64,000 nt of DNA. Source: Brevundimonas sp. UBA7506. GTDB lineage: Bacteria; Pseudomonadota; Alphaproteobacteria; Caulobacterales; Caulobacteraceae. Of this stretch, positions 1-8,876 are shown piece by piece. The notes beneath the pieces were generated by a model. That model was not told where the DNA came from and did no database searches. It saw only the letters and a program-made list of their open reading frames with translations. Made by a program: the position numbers and the translations under genes. Location of the stretch: assembly GCF_002479495.1 (NCBI RefSeq), contig NZ_DLNQ01000005.1, forward strand, positions 879,276-943,275. The letters are read 5' to 3'. The first letter of the stretch is position 1; the number at the start of each line of letters is the position of its first letter.

Positions 1-2
1 CC

Positions 3-2258
3 TTCCTGCGGGAAGCCGGCGAGGCCCAGAAGGCCGACATCGCCCGTGCCTTCGGATTGAAGGGCGTGGAACGCCGCCAGCTGCGCGAGATGCTGAAAAC
101 GCTGGAGGCCGAAGGCGCACTGGGCAAACGCGGCCGCAAGGGCTTTTCCGAGGCCGGCGCCCTGCCCCCCGTCGGCGTGGTCGATGTGGTTGACCGCGAC
201 GCGGACGGCGAGCTGTACGTCGAACTGGTCAAGGGCGGCGAGGACGCGCCGCGCGCCCTGCTGCTGCCGGACCGCGAGGGCAAGACCCCCGCGCCAGGCA
301 TGGGCGACCGCCTGCTGGTCAAGTTCGCGCGCGGCGCCGAGGGCTGGGAGGCCCGCCTGGTCAAGCGGCTGGACGCCGGAACCAACCGCGTTCTGGGCGT
401 GATCCGCAAGTCGGCGCGCGAAACCCGCGTTGAGCCGGTCGACAAGCGCTCCAAGGACGTCCTGCTGATCCCCTCGGCGGTGGCGGGCGACCTGCGCGAC
501 GGCGACCTGGTGCTGGCGTCGATCGAAAAGGGCGACCACCGTTACGGTCCCAAGCGCGGCAAGATCCTCGAGACCATCGGCCGCGAGGATGATCCCCGCG
601 CCGCCTCGATCATCGCCATCCACGCCCACGGCCTGCCGACCGGCTTCTCGGAACTGGTCGAGCGCGAAGCCGAGGATCAGGCCCTGCCGACGCTCAAGGG
701 GCGCGAGGACCTGCGCGAGGTGCCCTTCATCACCATCGATCCGGCCGACGCGCGCGACCATGACGACGCCGTCTACGCCGAGCGCGACACGGACCCGAAA
801 AACCCCGACGGCTGGATCGTCTGGGTCGCCATCGCCGACGTCGCCGCCTATGTCCGTCCCGGCTCGGCGCTGGACCGCGAGGCCCGCGACAAGGGCAACT
901 CGACCTACTTCCCCGACCGCGTCGAGCCCATGCTGCCGGAGATCCTGTCGAACGGCCTGTGCAGCCTGAAGCAGGGCGAGAACCGCGCCTGCATGGCCGT
1001 GCGCATGATCTTCGACAAGGACGGCAAGAAGACCGGGCACAAGTTCATGCGCGGCCTGATGCGGTCGCAGGCCAAGCTCAGCTACGAACAGGCCCAGGCC
1101 GCCATCGACGGTCAGCAGGATGATGTGACGGGCCCGATCATGGACGCCATCCTCTATCCCTTGTGGAACGCCTATTCGACCATGCTGAAGGGCCGCGAGC
1201 GCCGCAGCCCCCTGGCGATCGAAAGCCCTGAGCGTCGCGTCATCATGGCCCCCGGCGGCGGCATCGCCGCCATCGAGCCGCGCAAGTCGCTGGAGGCCCA
1301 CCGCCTGATCGAAGAGATGATGATCCAGGCCAACGTCTGCGCCGCCGAGACGCTGGAGAAGACGCGCACGCCGCTGATCTACCGCGTCCACGACGCGCCC
1401 AGCCAGGAGAAGATCTTCAACCTGGCCGACTTCCTGCACACCATCGGCAAGCCGTGGAACAAGGGCGAGTCGCCGAACACCAAGCGGTTCAACAAGCTGC
1501 TGGACGAGACCCGCGACGGCCCGCACGCCGAGGTGGTCAACGAGGTGGTCCTGCGCACCCAGATGCAGGCCATTTACTCGCCGGACAACGTCGGCCACTT
1601 CGGTCTGCACCTGGACCGCTACGCCCACTTCACGTCGCCGATCCGGCGCTATTCCGACCTGATCGTCCACCGCGGCCTGATCCGCGGCCTGAACCTGGGC
1701 TCGGACGGCCTGACGGATCGTGAGATCGCTGAACTGGACGGCATCGCCGAACACGTCACCGAAACCGAGCGCCGTTCCATGGCCGCCGAGCGCGACGCCA
1801 TGGACCGCTACATCGCCGCCTTCCTGGAAGACCACGTCGGCGCGACCTTCAGCGGACGGATCACCGGCGTGACCCGCTTCGGCCTGTTCATCCGCCTGGA
1901 CGAAACGGGCGCCGACGGTCTGGTCCCCGTATCCTCGCTCGGCAACGAGTATTTCACCCACGACGACCGCGCCCACGCCCTGATCGGCGAACGCACGGGA
2001 CAGCGCTACACCCTGGGTCGGCGCGTCGAGGTGCGTCTGGCCGAGGCCACGCCGGTCACCGGCGGTCTGGTGCTGGAGATGCTGTCCGACCCCGAACCGC
2101 GCGATCCCAATGCTCCGGCCCCGCGCTACGGCGTGCGCGGACGCGGCGGCGACCGTCCGCCGACACGCGGAAAAGGCCGCCCGGGCGGCCCCAAACCTCG
2201 CAACGGCGGCAAGCCGTCGGGCGGGCTGAAAGGGGTGCGCAAGGGCAAGCGGCGGTGA
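3..2258 (+). CDS. rnr: Ribonuclease R, 5'-truncated by window edge
   Basis: This is a 3'-5' exoribonuclease of the RNB (RNase II/R) family, a processive enzyme that degrades structured RNA. The frame is open to the window edge, and the first residues (FLREAGEAQKADIARAFGLKG) resemble the N-terminal winged-helix domain, so the true start lies upstream. A TTG at 57 is internal to that domain and unlikely to be the start. About 751 residues are visible, compared with about 813 in E. coli. Cold-shock/OB domains come first. The RNB catalytic motif DPADARDHDDA with its metal-binding Asp cluster follows near visible residue 250, then an S1 domain (VGATFSGRITGVTRFGLF) and a Gly/Lys/Arg-rich basic tail typical of RNase R. 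The stop overlaps the GTG start of the Nudix gene, which implies translational coupling. Confidence 0.95.
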   Translation, partial: FLREAGEAQKADIARAFGLKGVERRQLREMLKTLEAEGALGKRGRKGFSEAGALPPVGVVDVVDRDADGELYVELVKGGEDAPRALLLPDREGKTPAPGMGDRLLVKFARGAEGWEARLVKRLDAGTNRVLGVIRKSARETRVEPVDKRSKDVLLIPSAVAGDLRDGDLVLASIEKGDHRYGPKRGKILETIGREDDPRAASIIAIHAHGLPTGFSELVEREAEDQALPTLKGREDLREVPFITIDPADARDHDDAVYAERDTDPKNPDGWIVWVAIADVAAYVRPGSALDREARDKGNSTYFPDRVEPMLPEILSNGLCSLKQGENRACMAVRMIFDKDGKKTGHKFMRGLMRSQAKLSYEQAQAAIDGQQDDVTGPIMDAILYPLWNAYSTMLKGRERRSPLAIESPERRVIMAPGGGIAAIEPRKSLEAHRLIEEMMIQANVCAAETLEKTRTPLIYRVHDAPSQEKIFNLADFLHTIGKPWNKGESPNTKRFNKLLDETRDGPHAEVVNEVVLRTQMQAIYSPDNVGHFGLHLDRYAHFTSPIRRYSDLIVHRGLIRGLNLGSDGLTDREIAELDGIAEHVTETERRSMAAERDAMDRYIAAFLEDHVGATFSGRITGVTRFGLFIRLDETGADGLVPVSSLGNEYFTHDDRAHALIGERTGQRYTLGRRVEVRLAEATPVTGGLVLEMLSDPEPRDPNAPAPRYGVRGRGGDRPPTRGKGRPGGPKPRNGGKPSGGLKGVRKGKRR

Positions 2259-2965
2259 AATCCGCCGCCCCCTTCGACGCCGCTCAGGACCTGGCCGACG
2301 CACCGCGCACCGGCGGCGCGCAACGGCCCAGGGACGCCGCCACATTGATCCTGACGCGGGGCGCGAAGCGGCCGGAAGTGCTTATGGGTCGCCGCGCGCC
2401 CGGTCACGTCTTCATGGCCTCGAAGTGGGTCTTTCCCGGCGGGCGCATCGACCGCTCCGACTTCACCGCCGCCTCGACCGGCGAACTGTCGCCCGACGCG
2501 GCCCGACGGCTGGAGGCGGAAATGCCCGCCCGCCGCGCCCGGGCCCTGGCTCTGACGGCGGTGCGCGAAACCTTCGAGGAAACCGGCCTGATCCTGGGTC
2601 GCCCCGCCGCGCCGGCCTCGGTCGCCGGCCCGTGGCGCGAGTATCGTCAGGCCGGCGCCCTGCCCGATCTATCGGTCCTGTCCTACGTGGCCCGCGCCAT
2701 CACGCCGCCGGGCCGCTCACGCCGGTTCGACGCCCGCTTCTTCATGGCTCCGGTCGAGGCCCTGCGCGATCCCGACCGGATCGAGGGTTCGGGCGAACTG
2801 GACGAGATCGCCTGGCTGCCGTTGGACGAAGCCCGCGCCCTGGACCTGCCCGCCATCACGCGCTTCGTCCTGGGCGAGATGGCCGAGCGCCTGGCCCACC
2901 CCGACCGCCCCCTGCCCTTCGTGCGCATGGTGCGCGGCCGTCATGTGGTCGAACACAGGCCCTGA
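2255..2965 (+). CDS. Nudix hydrolase
   Basis: This is a 236-aa Nudix-fold hydrolase, expected to cleave a nucleoside diphosphate linked to another moiety; the substrate cannot be told from sequence. The Nudix box core RETFEETG lies near residues 108-115, after the WVFPGGRID segment typical of the fold. The GTG start overlaps the rnr stop by four bases (GTGA), so the two genes probably form an operon. An N-terminal stretch of about 25 residues is rich in Ala, Asp and Arg and looks non-conserved. No secretion signal is seen. The next gene is convergent. Confidence 0.85.
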   Translation: MKSAAPFDAAQDLADAPRTGGAQRPRDAATLILTRGAKRPEVLMGRRAPGHVFMASKWVFPGGRIDRSDFTAASTGELSPDAARRLEAEMPARRARALALTAVRETFEETGLILGRPAAPASVAGPWREYRQAGALPDLSVLSYVARAITPPGRSRRFDARFFMAPVEALRDPDRIEGSGELDEIAWLPLDEARALDLPAITRFVLGEMAERLAHPDRPLPFVRMVRGRHVVEHRP

Positions 2966-2983
2966 CGGCCCGCAGAAGCCTTG

Positions 2984-3550
2984 CTACTGGGCGACCGGCT
3001 TCTTCAGGTCGAACTCGACGCGGAAGTGGCGGTTGGGACGACGCAGCTCATAGGCGAACATCCGGCCCGGATGGACCTCCATCGCCCAGGTGTTAGTGGT
3101 CGAGACCGTAGCGTTGTTGGCGTTGAACAGATCGATGGATTCCTGATCGACCGGGAATTCCTGACGCTCGGCCGTGCCCGCGCCCGCCGTGTCGCCGCCG
3201 TACCAGTGCAGCGTGTCGGTCGTGCCGTCATCATGGCGGTGATCGTGCTTCAGACGCAGGCCCGTGGCGGTGCGCGTCACCACCCAGGTGCGCGAGCGGT
3301 CGGCGCCGACCCAGAAGGGAATGCGAATCTCTTCGGCTGAGCAGTCGCGCACGTGCATCAGCAGACGCTGGCTGGCGAAATCCGAATCGGCGGCGTCGGT
3401 CGTGACCACCCTGCCCTCGAATCTCTGGCCGCACAGGGCGCTCAGATTCTTGAAGAAGGCGTCCTGGGGCGTGTCCGCACGGGCGGCGGCGGGCAAGGAC
3501 GACAGGGTCAGGGCGGCGGCCGCGAGGGCGATCGAGGTCAGGGCTTTCAT
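2984..3550 (-). CDS. Secreted hypothetical protein
   Basis: I do not recognise this 188-aa protein by family. It begins with a clear Sec signal peptide (MKALTSIALAAAALTLSSLP then AAARA, with likely cleavage after ARA near residue 25), so the product should be periplasmic or exported. The mature part contains two cysteines (ALCGQRF and VRDCSAEE) that could form a disulfide, and it is rich in polar and charged residues without membrane segments. It is convergent with the Nudix gene (18-bp gap) and divergent from rpmG. Similar signal-peptide-bearing proteins of unknown function are common in Caulobacterales. No function is proposed. Confidence 0.75.
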   Translation of the reverse strand: MKALTSIALAAAALTLSSLPAAARADTPQDAFFKNLSALCGQRFEGRVVTTDAADSDFASQRLLMHVRDCSAEEIRIPFWVGADRSRTWVVTRTATGLRLKHDHRHDDGTTDTLHWYGGDTAGAGTAERQEFPVDQESIDLFNANNATVSTTNTWAMEVHPGRMFAYELRRPNRHFRVEFDLKKPVAQ

Positions 3551-3676
3551 CTCATCACCCTAACCGTTAGGAGGCTTTCCTCAACGCGACATCGCGGGCG
3601 TTGACTTTGGTCAGCGCCTGAGTATGTTCCGCCCCTCTCGTTTCATGCGGCTTTCGCCGTCGCAAAGGTAATTCCG

Positions 3677-3844
<168 letters not shown>

Positions 3845-3890
3845 GGGCTTAACCGCCCGAGCCTCAGGGCTCGCTTGACTGCAGAATTCG

Positions 3891-3920
3891 AAACGCCCGG
3901 CTTTTCAGCCGGGCGTTTTT
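3891..3920 (+). terminator. Rho-independent terminator of rpmG
   Basis: A perfect 12-bp stem (AAACGCCCGGCT / AGCCGGGCGTTT) with a TTTC loop is followed by a T-run on the plus strand. It lies between the convergent rpmG and pleD genes. On the minus strand the T-run is short, so any bidirectional role for pleD is weaker. Confidence 0.9.
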
Positions 3921-3947
3921 CGTCGTGCGTGCAACAGGAAGAACGGC

Positions 3948-5312
3948 TCAGGCCGCGCGGGCCACGACCTTGTTGCGGCCCGAGGCCTTGGCCTCATAGA
4001 CGCCCTCGTCCGCCCGCTTCAGCAGGGCTTCCGGCGTGTCTTCCGTTCCCATGGTCGCGGCCACACCGACCGAGACGGTGATGTTCAGATGCGCGTTTCC
4101 GTCCATGACGCGGAACGGCGCGGCGCCGACATCCCGCCGGATCCGCTCGGCGATGCGGTGCGCGTCCTCCAGCGTGGTGCCAGGCATGACCACCACGAAT
4201 TCCTCGCCGCCGAAGCGGCACGGCAGGTCAACGGCACGAACATTGGTCGCCAGCCGCACGGAAAACTCGCGCAGCACCTCGTCCCCGGCGTCATGGCCAA
4301 AGCCGTCGTTGACCGCCTTGAAGTGGTCGATGTCCAGCACCAGCACCGCCACCGGCTCGCCGCCGCGATTGGTCCGCGCCACCAGCGGCTGAAGCTGATT
4401 CGTCATGTAGCGACGGTTATGCAGACCGGTCAGGGCGTCGGTGACGGCCATCTCCAGGCTGTGGTCCAGCTTTTCGCGCAGGAAGTCGCCGTAGCGCTTG
4501 CGCCGCACCTGGGTGCGCACCCGGGCCGACAGTTCCTCGGGATCGACCGGGCGTGTCAGGATGTCGTTGGCGCCGAGTTCGAGCGCCTTCAACAGGCGGG
4601 GCCGGTCCTGCGAATCGACGAGGGCCAGGATCGGCAACCGCCGCGTCGGCTCCTTGGAACGGGCCTGGGCGATCAGCCTCAGACCGTCAAACCCTTCGGA
4701 CGTCACATTAACGATCATCAGATCGACCGAGCCGCGCGCCGCCTCCAGAGCCGCTACGGGATCCGCCTCGACCAGCGGCCTGTGCTCGATCGCCAGCTCC
4801 TGCGCCACCTTGGCGGCCTGAAGCTCATTGTCATCGACGACCAGAACCCGCCCGCCGGAACCCTTGAGCCGCGCCACGCCCGCCGTGTCGACGCCGACGC
4901 GCCGCCCGCTCTCCTCGCGCTCGCGCAGTTCGTCCATGACCATCTTCAGCCGGGTCAGGCTCTTGACCCGCGCCATCAGGATAACGTCGTCCAGCGGCTT
5001 GGTCAGGAAGTCGTCGGCGCCGGCCTCAAGTCCGCGAATCCGGTCATGCCGTCCGTCCAGCGCCGTCACCAGAACCACCGGAATATGCCGCGTCCGGGGA
5101 TCGTCCTTCAGGCGCCGACACGTCTCGAACCCGTCCATGCCCGGCATCATGACGTCCAGCAGGATCAGGTCGGGCTGCTCGGACGTCGCCAAGGCGATCG
5201 CCGAAAGCCCGTCACCGCAGGTCAGGGCGTCGTAATATTCAATCGTCAGCTTGGCTTCGAGCAGTCGGACATTCGTCTCGACATCGTCCACGACCAGGAT
5301 GCGCGCGCTCAT
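3948..5312 (-). CDS. pleD: Response regulator diguanylate cyclase PleD
   Basis: PleD makes cyclic di-GMP at the stalked/flagellar pole and drives the swarmer-to-stalked transition in Caulobacter. This copy is 454 aa, the same length as the Caulobacter protein. The first receiver domain (1-130) has the acidic pocket D9/D10 and phosphoacceptor D53. The second receiver (about 152-270) has lost the phosphoacceptor Asp (LMIVNVTS) and serves as a dimerisation adaptor in this family. The cyclase domain has GGEEF at 368-372 and the product-inhibition I-site RAVD at 359-362, the same numbering as in Caulobacter, so an active and feedback-inhibited enzyme is expected. It lies 6 bp downstream of divK in the same operon, the classical arrangement. 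Confidence 0.97.
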   Translation of the reverse strand: MSARILVVDDVETNVRLLEAKLTIEYYDALTCGDGLSAIALATSEQPDLILLDVMMPGMDGFETCRRLKDDPRTRHIPVVLVTALDGRHDRIRGLEAGADDFLTKPLDDVILMARVKSLTRLKMVMDELREREESGRRVGVDTAGVARLKGSGGRVLVVDDNELQAAKVAQELAIEHRPLVEADPVAALEAARGSVDLMIVNVTSEGFDGLRLIAQARSKEPTRRLPILALVDSQDRPRLLKALELGANDILTRPVDPEELSARVRTQVRRKRYGDFLREKLDHSLEMAVTDALTGLHNRRYMTNQLQPLVARTNRGGEPVAVLVLDIDHFKAVNDGFGHDAGDEVLREFSVRLATNVRAVDLPCRFGGEEFVVVMPGTTLEDAHRIAERIRRDVGAAPFRVMDGNAHLNITVSVGVAATMGTEDTPEALLKRADEGVYEAKASGRNKVVARAA

Positions 5313-5318
5313 GCCGCC

Positions 5319-5684
5319 CTACCCCAGGTGTTTGCGGATCGTCTCGAGGAACGACACCACCGAAATGGGTTTGGAGATATAGGCCTCGCAACCACCCTGT
5401 CTGATCCGCTCCTCATCGCCCTTCATGGCGAAGGCGGTAACGGCGATGACGGGGATATGGTTCAGCTCTTCGTCGTCCTTGAGCCACTTGGTCACTTCCA
5501 GGCCCGAAATTTCCGGCAACTGGATATCCATCAGGATCAGGTCAGGGCGATGCTGGCGCGCGATGGCGAGCGCCTGCAGCCCTTCGCGGGTCTGCAGGGT
5601 CTCGTAGCCCTGGGAATCAAGCAGATCATGAAAAAGCTTCATGTTCAGCTCGTTATCCTCGACGATGAGGACTTTCTTGGACAT
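5319..5684 (-). CDS. divK: Single-domain response regulator DivK
   Basis: DivK is a 121-aa stand-alone receiver domain that controls polarity and cell-cycle progression, working with the kinases PleC and DivJ and the atypical kinase DivL to lower CtrA activity. The acidic pair E9/D10, phosphoacceptor D53, switch Thr83 and conserved Lys105 are all present, and there is no output domain. Length and sequence ([20 protein letters not shown]) fit DivK closely. It is the first gene of the divK-pleD operon. A TTAA-N7-TGAA sequence about 85 bp upstream could be a degenerate CtrA site. Confidence 0.95.
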   Translation of the reverse strand: MSKKVLIVEDNELNMKLFHDLLDSQGYETLQTREGLQALAIARQHRPDLILMDIQLPEISGLEVTKWLKDDEELNHIPVIAVTAFAMKGDEERIRQGGCEAYISKPISVVSFLETIRKHLG

Positions 5685-5768
5685 CCGCCACCCGGCTGTT
5701 TCGCCAATAATTCGCGCCGCTGCGCAGGGCTTTTCGCCTTCTTCGGATGCACTGTGACGCGCGCAGTC

Positions 5769-5783
5769 TTAAGTTGAGGTGAA
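5769..5783. promoter_or_regulatory. Degenerate CtrA-like box upstream of divK
   Basis: The sequence TTAA-GTTGAGG-TGAA has the 7-bp spacing of the CtrA consensus TTAA-N7-TTAA but differs at one base of the second half-site. It lies between divergent divK and dinB, 85 bp from the divK start. It was assigned by motif only, and a chance match is possible. Confidence 0.3.
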
Positions 5784-5843
5784 GCTGACATTTCTCATTG
5801 CGCTATCGTGCTTCGCACTGCTTGAGCGCCGACGGAGTTCAAT

Positions 5844-7106
5844 TTGCCCCTGAAGGCTGTCTGCCGCGACTGCCTGTGGACCGGCGACCGCAAGGTCGAA
5901 CGGTGTCCGTCGTGCGCCTCGCGCCGGGTGATCGCCCACGACGAACTCGGTGAGTTGACCATCGCCCACCTGGACTGCGACGCCTTCTACGCCTCAGTGG
6001 AAAAGCGCGACCGGCCTGAGTTACGCGACATGCCGGTCATCATCGGCGGCGGCAAGCGCGGCGTGGTCTCGACCGCCTGCTATGTGGCCCGCCTGCATGG
6101 CGTCGGCTCGGCCATGCCCATGTACAAGGCGCTGAAGGCCTGTCCCGACGCGGTCGTCATCAAGCCGGACTTCCGAAAGTACGTGGCCGAGAGCGAGCGC
6201 ATCTTCGGCGCGGTGGGCAAGCTGACGCCCCTGGTCCAGACCCTGTCGCTGGACGAGGCCTGGATCGACCTGTCGGGCACAGAACGCCTTAACGGCGGCC
6301 CACCCGCCTTCCAGCTGATCCGCCTGCAGAAATGGATCGAGGACGAGACCGGCCTGACCGTCTCCATCGGACTGGCCCCCAACCGCTTCCTGGCCAAGAT
6401 CGCCTCGGAACTGGACAAGCCGCGAGGGTTTTCGGTCATCGGCGCGACGGAGGCGAAAGACCTGCTGGCCTCGCGCCCGGTCAACATCCTCCCCGGCGTC
6501 GGGCCGGTGTTCGGGCGCACCCTGCGCTCGGACGGCTTCGCCACCGTCGGCGATCTGGCCGCCGCCGACGTCAAGGATCTGATCCGCCGATATGGCGAGA
6601 CGGGCCTGCGGCTCTACGATCTCAGCCACGCCCGCGACGCCCGCCCCGTCCGCCCAGACCACGACCGACGCGGCATGAGCGCCGAGACCACCTTCAACGA
6701 CGATCTGACCAGCGCCGACGACCTGGAGGCCGAGTTGTGGCCCCTGTGCGAGAAACTCGCGTCCAAGGCGCGGCGCGACGGCGTGGCCAGCCGCGTGGTG
6801 GTGCTGAAACTGCGTAAGGCCGACTTCAAAATCGTCACCCGCCGCATCACCCTGGCCGAGCCGGTGCAGACGGCGCGGGTGCTGTTTTCGGCCGGGCGCG
6901 ACCTGCTGAAGCCCGAACTGGGCGAGCCCTATCGCCTGATCGGCATCGGCCTGGCCGAGATCGCAGAGGCAGCCGCCGCCCCCGCCGGCCTGTTCGCCAC
7001 CGCCGAGACCCGCGCCCTGAAAACCGAGACCGCCATCGACGCCCTGCGCGAGAAATTCGGCGCCGCCGCCGTGGTCGCGGGCCGTGCGCTCAAGAAGCCC
7101 GGATGA
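5844..7106 (+). CDS. dinB: DNA polymerase IV with N-terminal CxxC pairs
   Basis: This is a Y-family translesion DNA polymerase of 420 aa, longer than the about 350 aa of E. coli DinB. The extra length is partly an N-terminal segment with two CxxC pairs (C7/C10 and C21/C24) that looks like a small zinc ribbon; related alphaproteobacterial DinB proteins carry the same extension. The palm motifs HLDCDAFYASVE (near residues 42-53) and SLDEAW hold the catalytic acidic residues. The helix-hairpin-helix (ILPGVGPVFGRTL) and little-finger regions follow. The start is a TTG at 5844, since the CxxC segment begins directly after it. No GTTC-N7-GTTC SOS box was found in the 5685-5843 gap. No canonical C-terminal clamp-binding motif was assigned. 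Confidence 0.93.
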   Translation: MPLKAVCRDCLWTGDRKVERCPSCASRRVIAHDELGELTIAHLDCDAFYASVEKRDRPELRDMPVIIGGGKRGVVSTACYVARLHGVGSAMPMYKALKACPDAVVIKPDFRKYVAESERIFGAVGKLTPLVQTLSLDEAWIDLSGTERLNGGPPAFQLIRLQKWIEDETGLTVSIGLAPNRFLAKIASELDKPRGFSVIGATEAKDLLASRPVNILPGVGPVFGRTLRSDGFATVGDLAAADVKDLIRRYGETGLRLYDLSHARDARPVRPDHDRRGMSAETTFNDDLTSADDLEAELWPLCEKLASKARRDGVASRVVVLKLRKADFKIVTRRITLAEPVQTARVLFSAGRDLLKPELGEPYRLIGIGLAEIAEAAAAPAGLFATAETRALKTETAIDALREKFGAAAVVAGRALKKPG

Positions 7107-7161
7107 CGCGGACCGCCCGCCGCGCTAAACCCCGCTCGAACCCCTCAACGGAGTCTCCGAC

Positions 7162-7620
7162 ATGAGCATCCACGCCCGCATCGCCGAACTCGGCATCACC
7201 CTGCCTGAGCCCGCCAAGCCGGTCGCCAGCTACGTCTCCTACGTCCGCACGGGCAACCAGATCCTGATCTCGGGCCAGCTGTCGAACGACGCCAATGGCG
7301 GCATCAAGGGCACCGTCGGCGTCGACGTGACCCCGGAGCAGGCCGCCGAAGCCGCCCGTCTGTGCGGCATCAACCTGCTGGCCCAGATCAACGCCGCCGT
7401 CGATGGCGACCTGGATCGCGTCGTCCGCATCGTCAAGCTGGGCGCCTTCGTCCAGGCCGGCCCGGACTTCATCGCCATCCCCGCCGTCATCAATGGCTGC
7501 TCGGACCTGATGGTCGAAGTCTTCGGCGACGCGGGCAAACACGCCCGTTCGGCCGTCGGCGTCTACAAGCTGCCGCTCGGCTTCGCCGTGGAAATCGACG
7601 CCATCATCGAGGTGAAGTGA
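7162..7620 (+). CDS. RidA family protein (YjgF/YER057c-like)
   Basis: The product is 152 aa and belongs to the longer YjgF subgroup that resembles chorismate-mutase-like RidA proteins (PEPAKPVASYVSY followed by LISGQL). Archetypal RidA hydrolyses reactive enamine/imine intermediates from PLP enzymes, but members of this subgroup are mostly uncharacterised, and the archetype's catalytic Arg was not confidently located. A GGAGT-like ribosome site precedes the ATG. The stop overlaps the GTG start of the acyltransferase gene (GTGA), so the two are translationally coupled. Confidence 0.88.
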   Translation: MSIHARIAELGITLPEPAKPVASYVSYVRTGNQILISGQLSNDANGGIKGTVGVDVTPEQAAEAARLCGINLLAQINAAVDGDLDRVVRIVKLGAFVQAGPDFIAIPAVINGCSDLMVEVFGDAGKHARSAVGVYKLPLGFAVEIDAIIEVK

Positions 7621-8849
7621 GCTTCACGCTTCAGGTCAACGACGGGATCGCCTCGATAGGCCGGGACGCGTGGGACGCCTGCGCGGCCCCCACCGGCGAT
7701 CCCTTCGTCTCCTACGACTTCCTGCACGCCTGCGAGGCGTCCGGCAGCGCCGTCCCGTCCCAGGGCTGGGCGGCGCGCCACCTCTCCCTGCATAACGAAG
7801 ACGGCGCCGTGATCGGCGTCATGCCCCTCTATCTGAAGGGCCACAGCCAGGGCGAATACGTCTTCGACCACAGCTGGGCCGACGCCTATCAGCGCGCGGG
7901 CGGCCGCTACTACCCCAAACTTCTCGGCGCCGTGCCCTTCACCCCCGCCACAGGGCCGCGTTTTCTGGTGAAACCCGTCACCCCGGAAAGCCCGCAGGGC
8001 TTATCCGGGGCCGCTCAGAACGCTGACGACAGCGCCCCCGGCGGTCCCGGCTCTGCGCTTCGCTCCGGTCGGGATGACGCGATCAGGGAGGCGCTATTGC
8101 AAGGCGCCCTGACCCTGGTCGAGCGGTTGGGCGTCTCGTCCCTGCAGGTCAACTTCCCGACCGAGCCGGAATGGCGCGCCATGACCGAGGCGGGCCTGCT
8201 GCCCCGCCGCGACATCCAGTTCATCTGGCGCAACGAGGGCTATCGGACCTTCGACGACTTCCTGGCCGCCCTGTCGTCCAATCGACGCAAGACCATCCGG
8301 CGCGAGCGACGCGAGGCGCAGGCGGGCCTCGATATCCGCGTCCTGACCGGCGCCGAGATCACCGAGGCCCACTGGGACGCCTTCTTCGCCTTCTACATGG
8401 ACACCGGCGACCGCAAATGGGGCCGCCCCTATCTGACGCGCGACTTCTTCGCCCGCGTCGGGGCAACGATGGCCGACCGCATCGCCCTGGTCATGGCCTT
8501 CCGCGAGGGGACGCCCATCGCCGGGGCCCTGAACTTCATCGGCCGCGACGCCCTCTATGGCCGTCAGTGGGGCGCGCTGGAGGAGGTGCCCTTCCTCCAT
8601 TTCGAGCTCTGCTACTATCAGGCCATCGACTTCGCCATCGCGCGCGGCCTGTCCCGCGTCGAGGCGGGGGCCCAGGGCGAGCACAAGATCGCGCGCGGTT
8701 ACCTGCCCTCCCCGGTCTATTCCGCTCACTGGATCGCCGACCCGGCCCTGCGCGATCCGGTCGCCCGCTATCTCGACAATGAGCGGCCGGCGGTCGCGGC
8801 GGAGATGGAAGCGATGACGACTGAGCTGTCGCCTTATCGCAAAGGCTGA
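7617..8849 (+). CDS. FemAB-like N-acyltransferase (DUF482/COG3146) with in-frame repeat insertion
   Basis: This 410-aa protein belongs to the PF04339 family of predicted GNAT-fold acyltransferases, found widely in Proteobacteria and often labelled peptidoglycan-biosynthesis related; the substrate is unknown. Recognisable segments are FVSYDFLHACEASG near the N-terminus, AFYMDTGDRKWGRPYL, ALYGRQWG and the signature VEAGAQGEHKIARGYLP near the C-terminus. The start is the GTG at 7617, which overlaps the RidA stop. Residues 121-154 (VTPESPQGLSGAAQ and onward) are not family-like. They are encoded by a 102-bp palindromic repeat, inserted in frame between the GPRFLVKP strand and the helix that begins REALLQG. 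The gene stays open, so a functional product with an extra loop is plausible. Confidence 0.88.
   Translation: MSFTLQVNDGIASIGRDAWDACAAPTGDPFVSYDFLHACEASGSAVPSQGWAARHLSLHNEDGAVIGVMPLYLKGHSQGEYVFDHSWADAYQRAGGRYYPKLLGAVPFTPATGPRFLVKPVTPESPQGLSGAAQNADDSAPGGPGSALRSGRDDAIREALLQGALTLVERLGVSSLQVNFPTEPEWRAMTEAGLLPRRDIQFIWRNEGYRTFDDFLAALSSNRRKTIRRERREAQAGLDIRVLTGAEITEAHWDAFFAFYMDTGDRKWGRPYLTRDFFARVGATMADRIALVMAFREGTPIAGALNFIGRDALYGRQWGALEEVPFLHFELCYYQAIDFAIARGLSRVEAGAQGEHKIARGYLPSPVYSAHWIADPALRDPVARYLDNERPAVAAEMEAMTTELSPYRKG
7977..8078. repeat. Palindromic repeat element, copy A (inside a CDS)
   Basis: The 102-bp element starts GTCACCCCGGAAAGCCCGCA and ends GTCGGGATGAC, giving imperfect terminal inverted repeats. 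The internal GGTCCCGG and TCCGGGGCCGC segments extend the fold-back. It is clearly related to the 110-bp element at 56167-56276. Its length is a multiple of three, and it is read without stops in the host frame as 34 codons. Confidence 0.8.
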
Positions 8850-8876
8850 CATTTGGTCGCGACCGACGCAAAGTCA

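Noticed and set aside
4089..5777. 562-codon frame antisense to pleD/divK
   Set aside because: Reverse complement of conserved receiver and GGEEF domains.
5685..5843. SOS box upstream of dinB
   Set aside because: No GTTC-N7-GTTC or similar palindrome was found in the gap.
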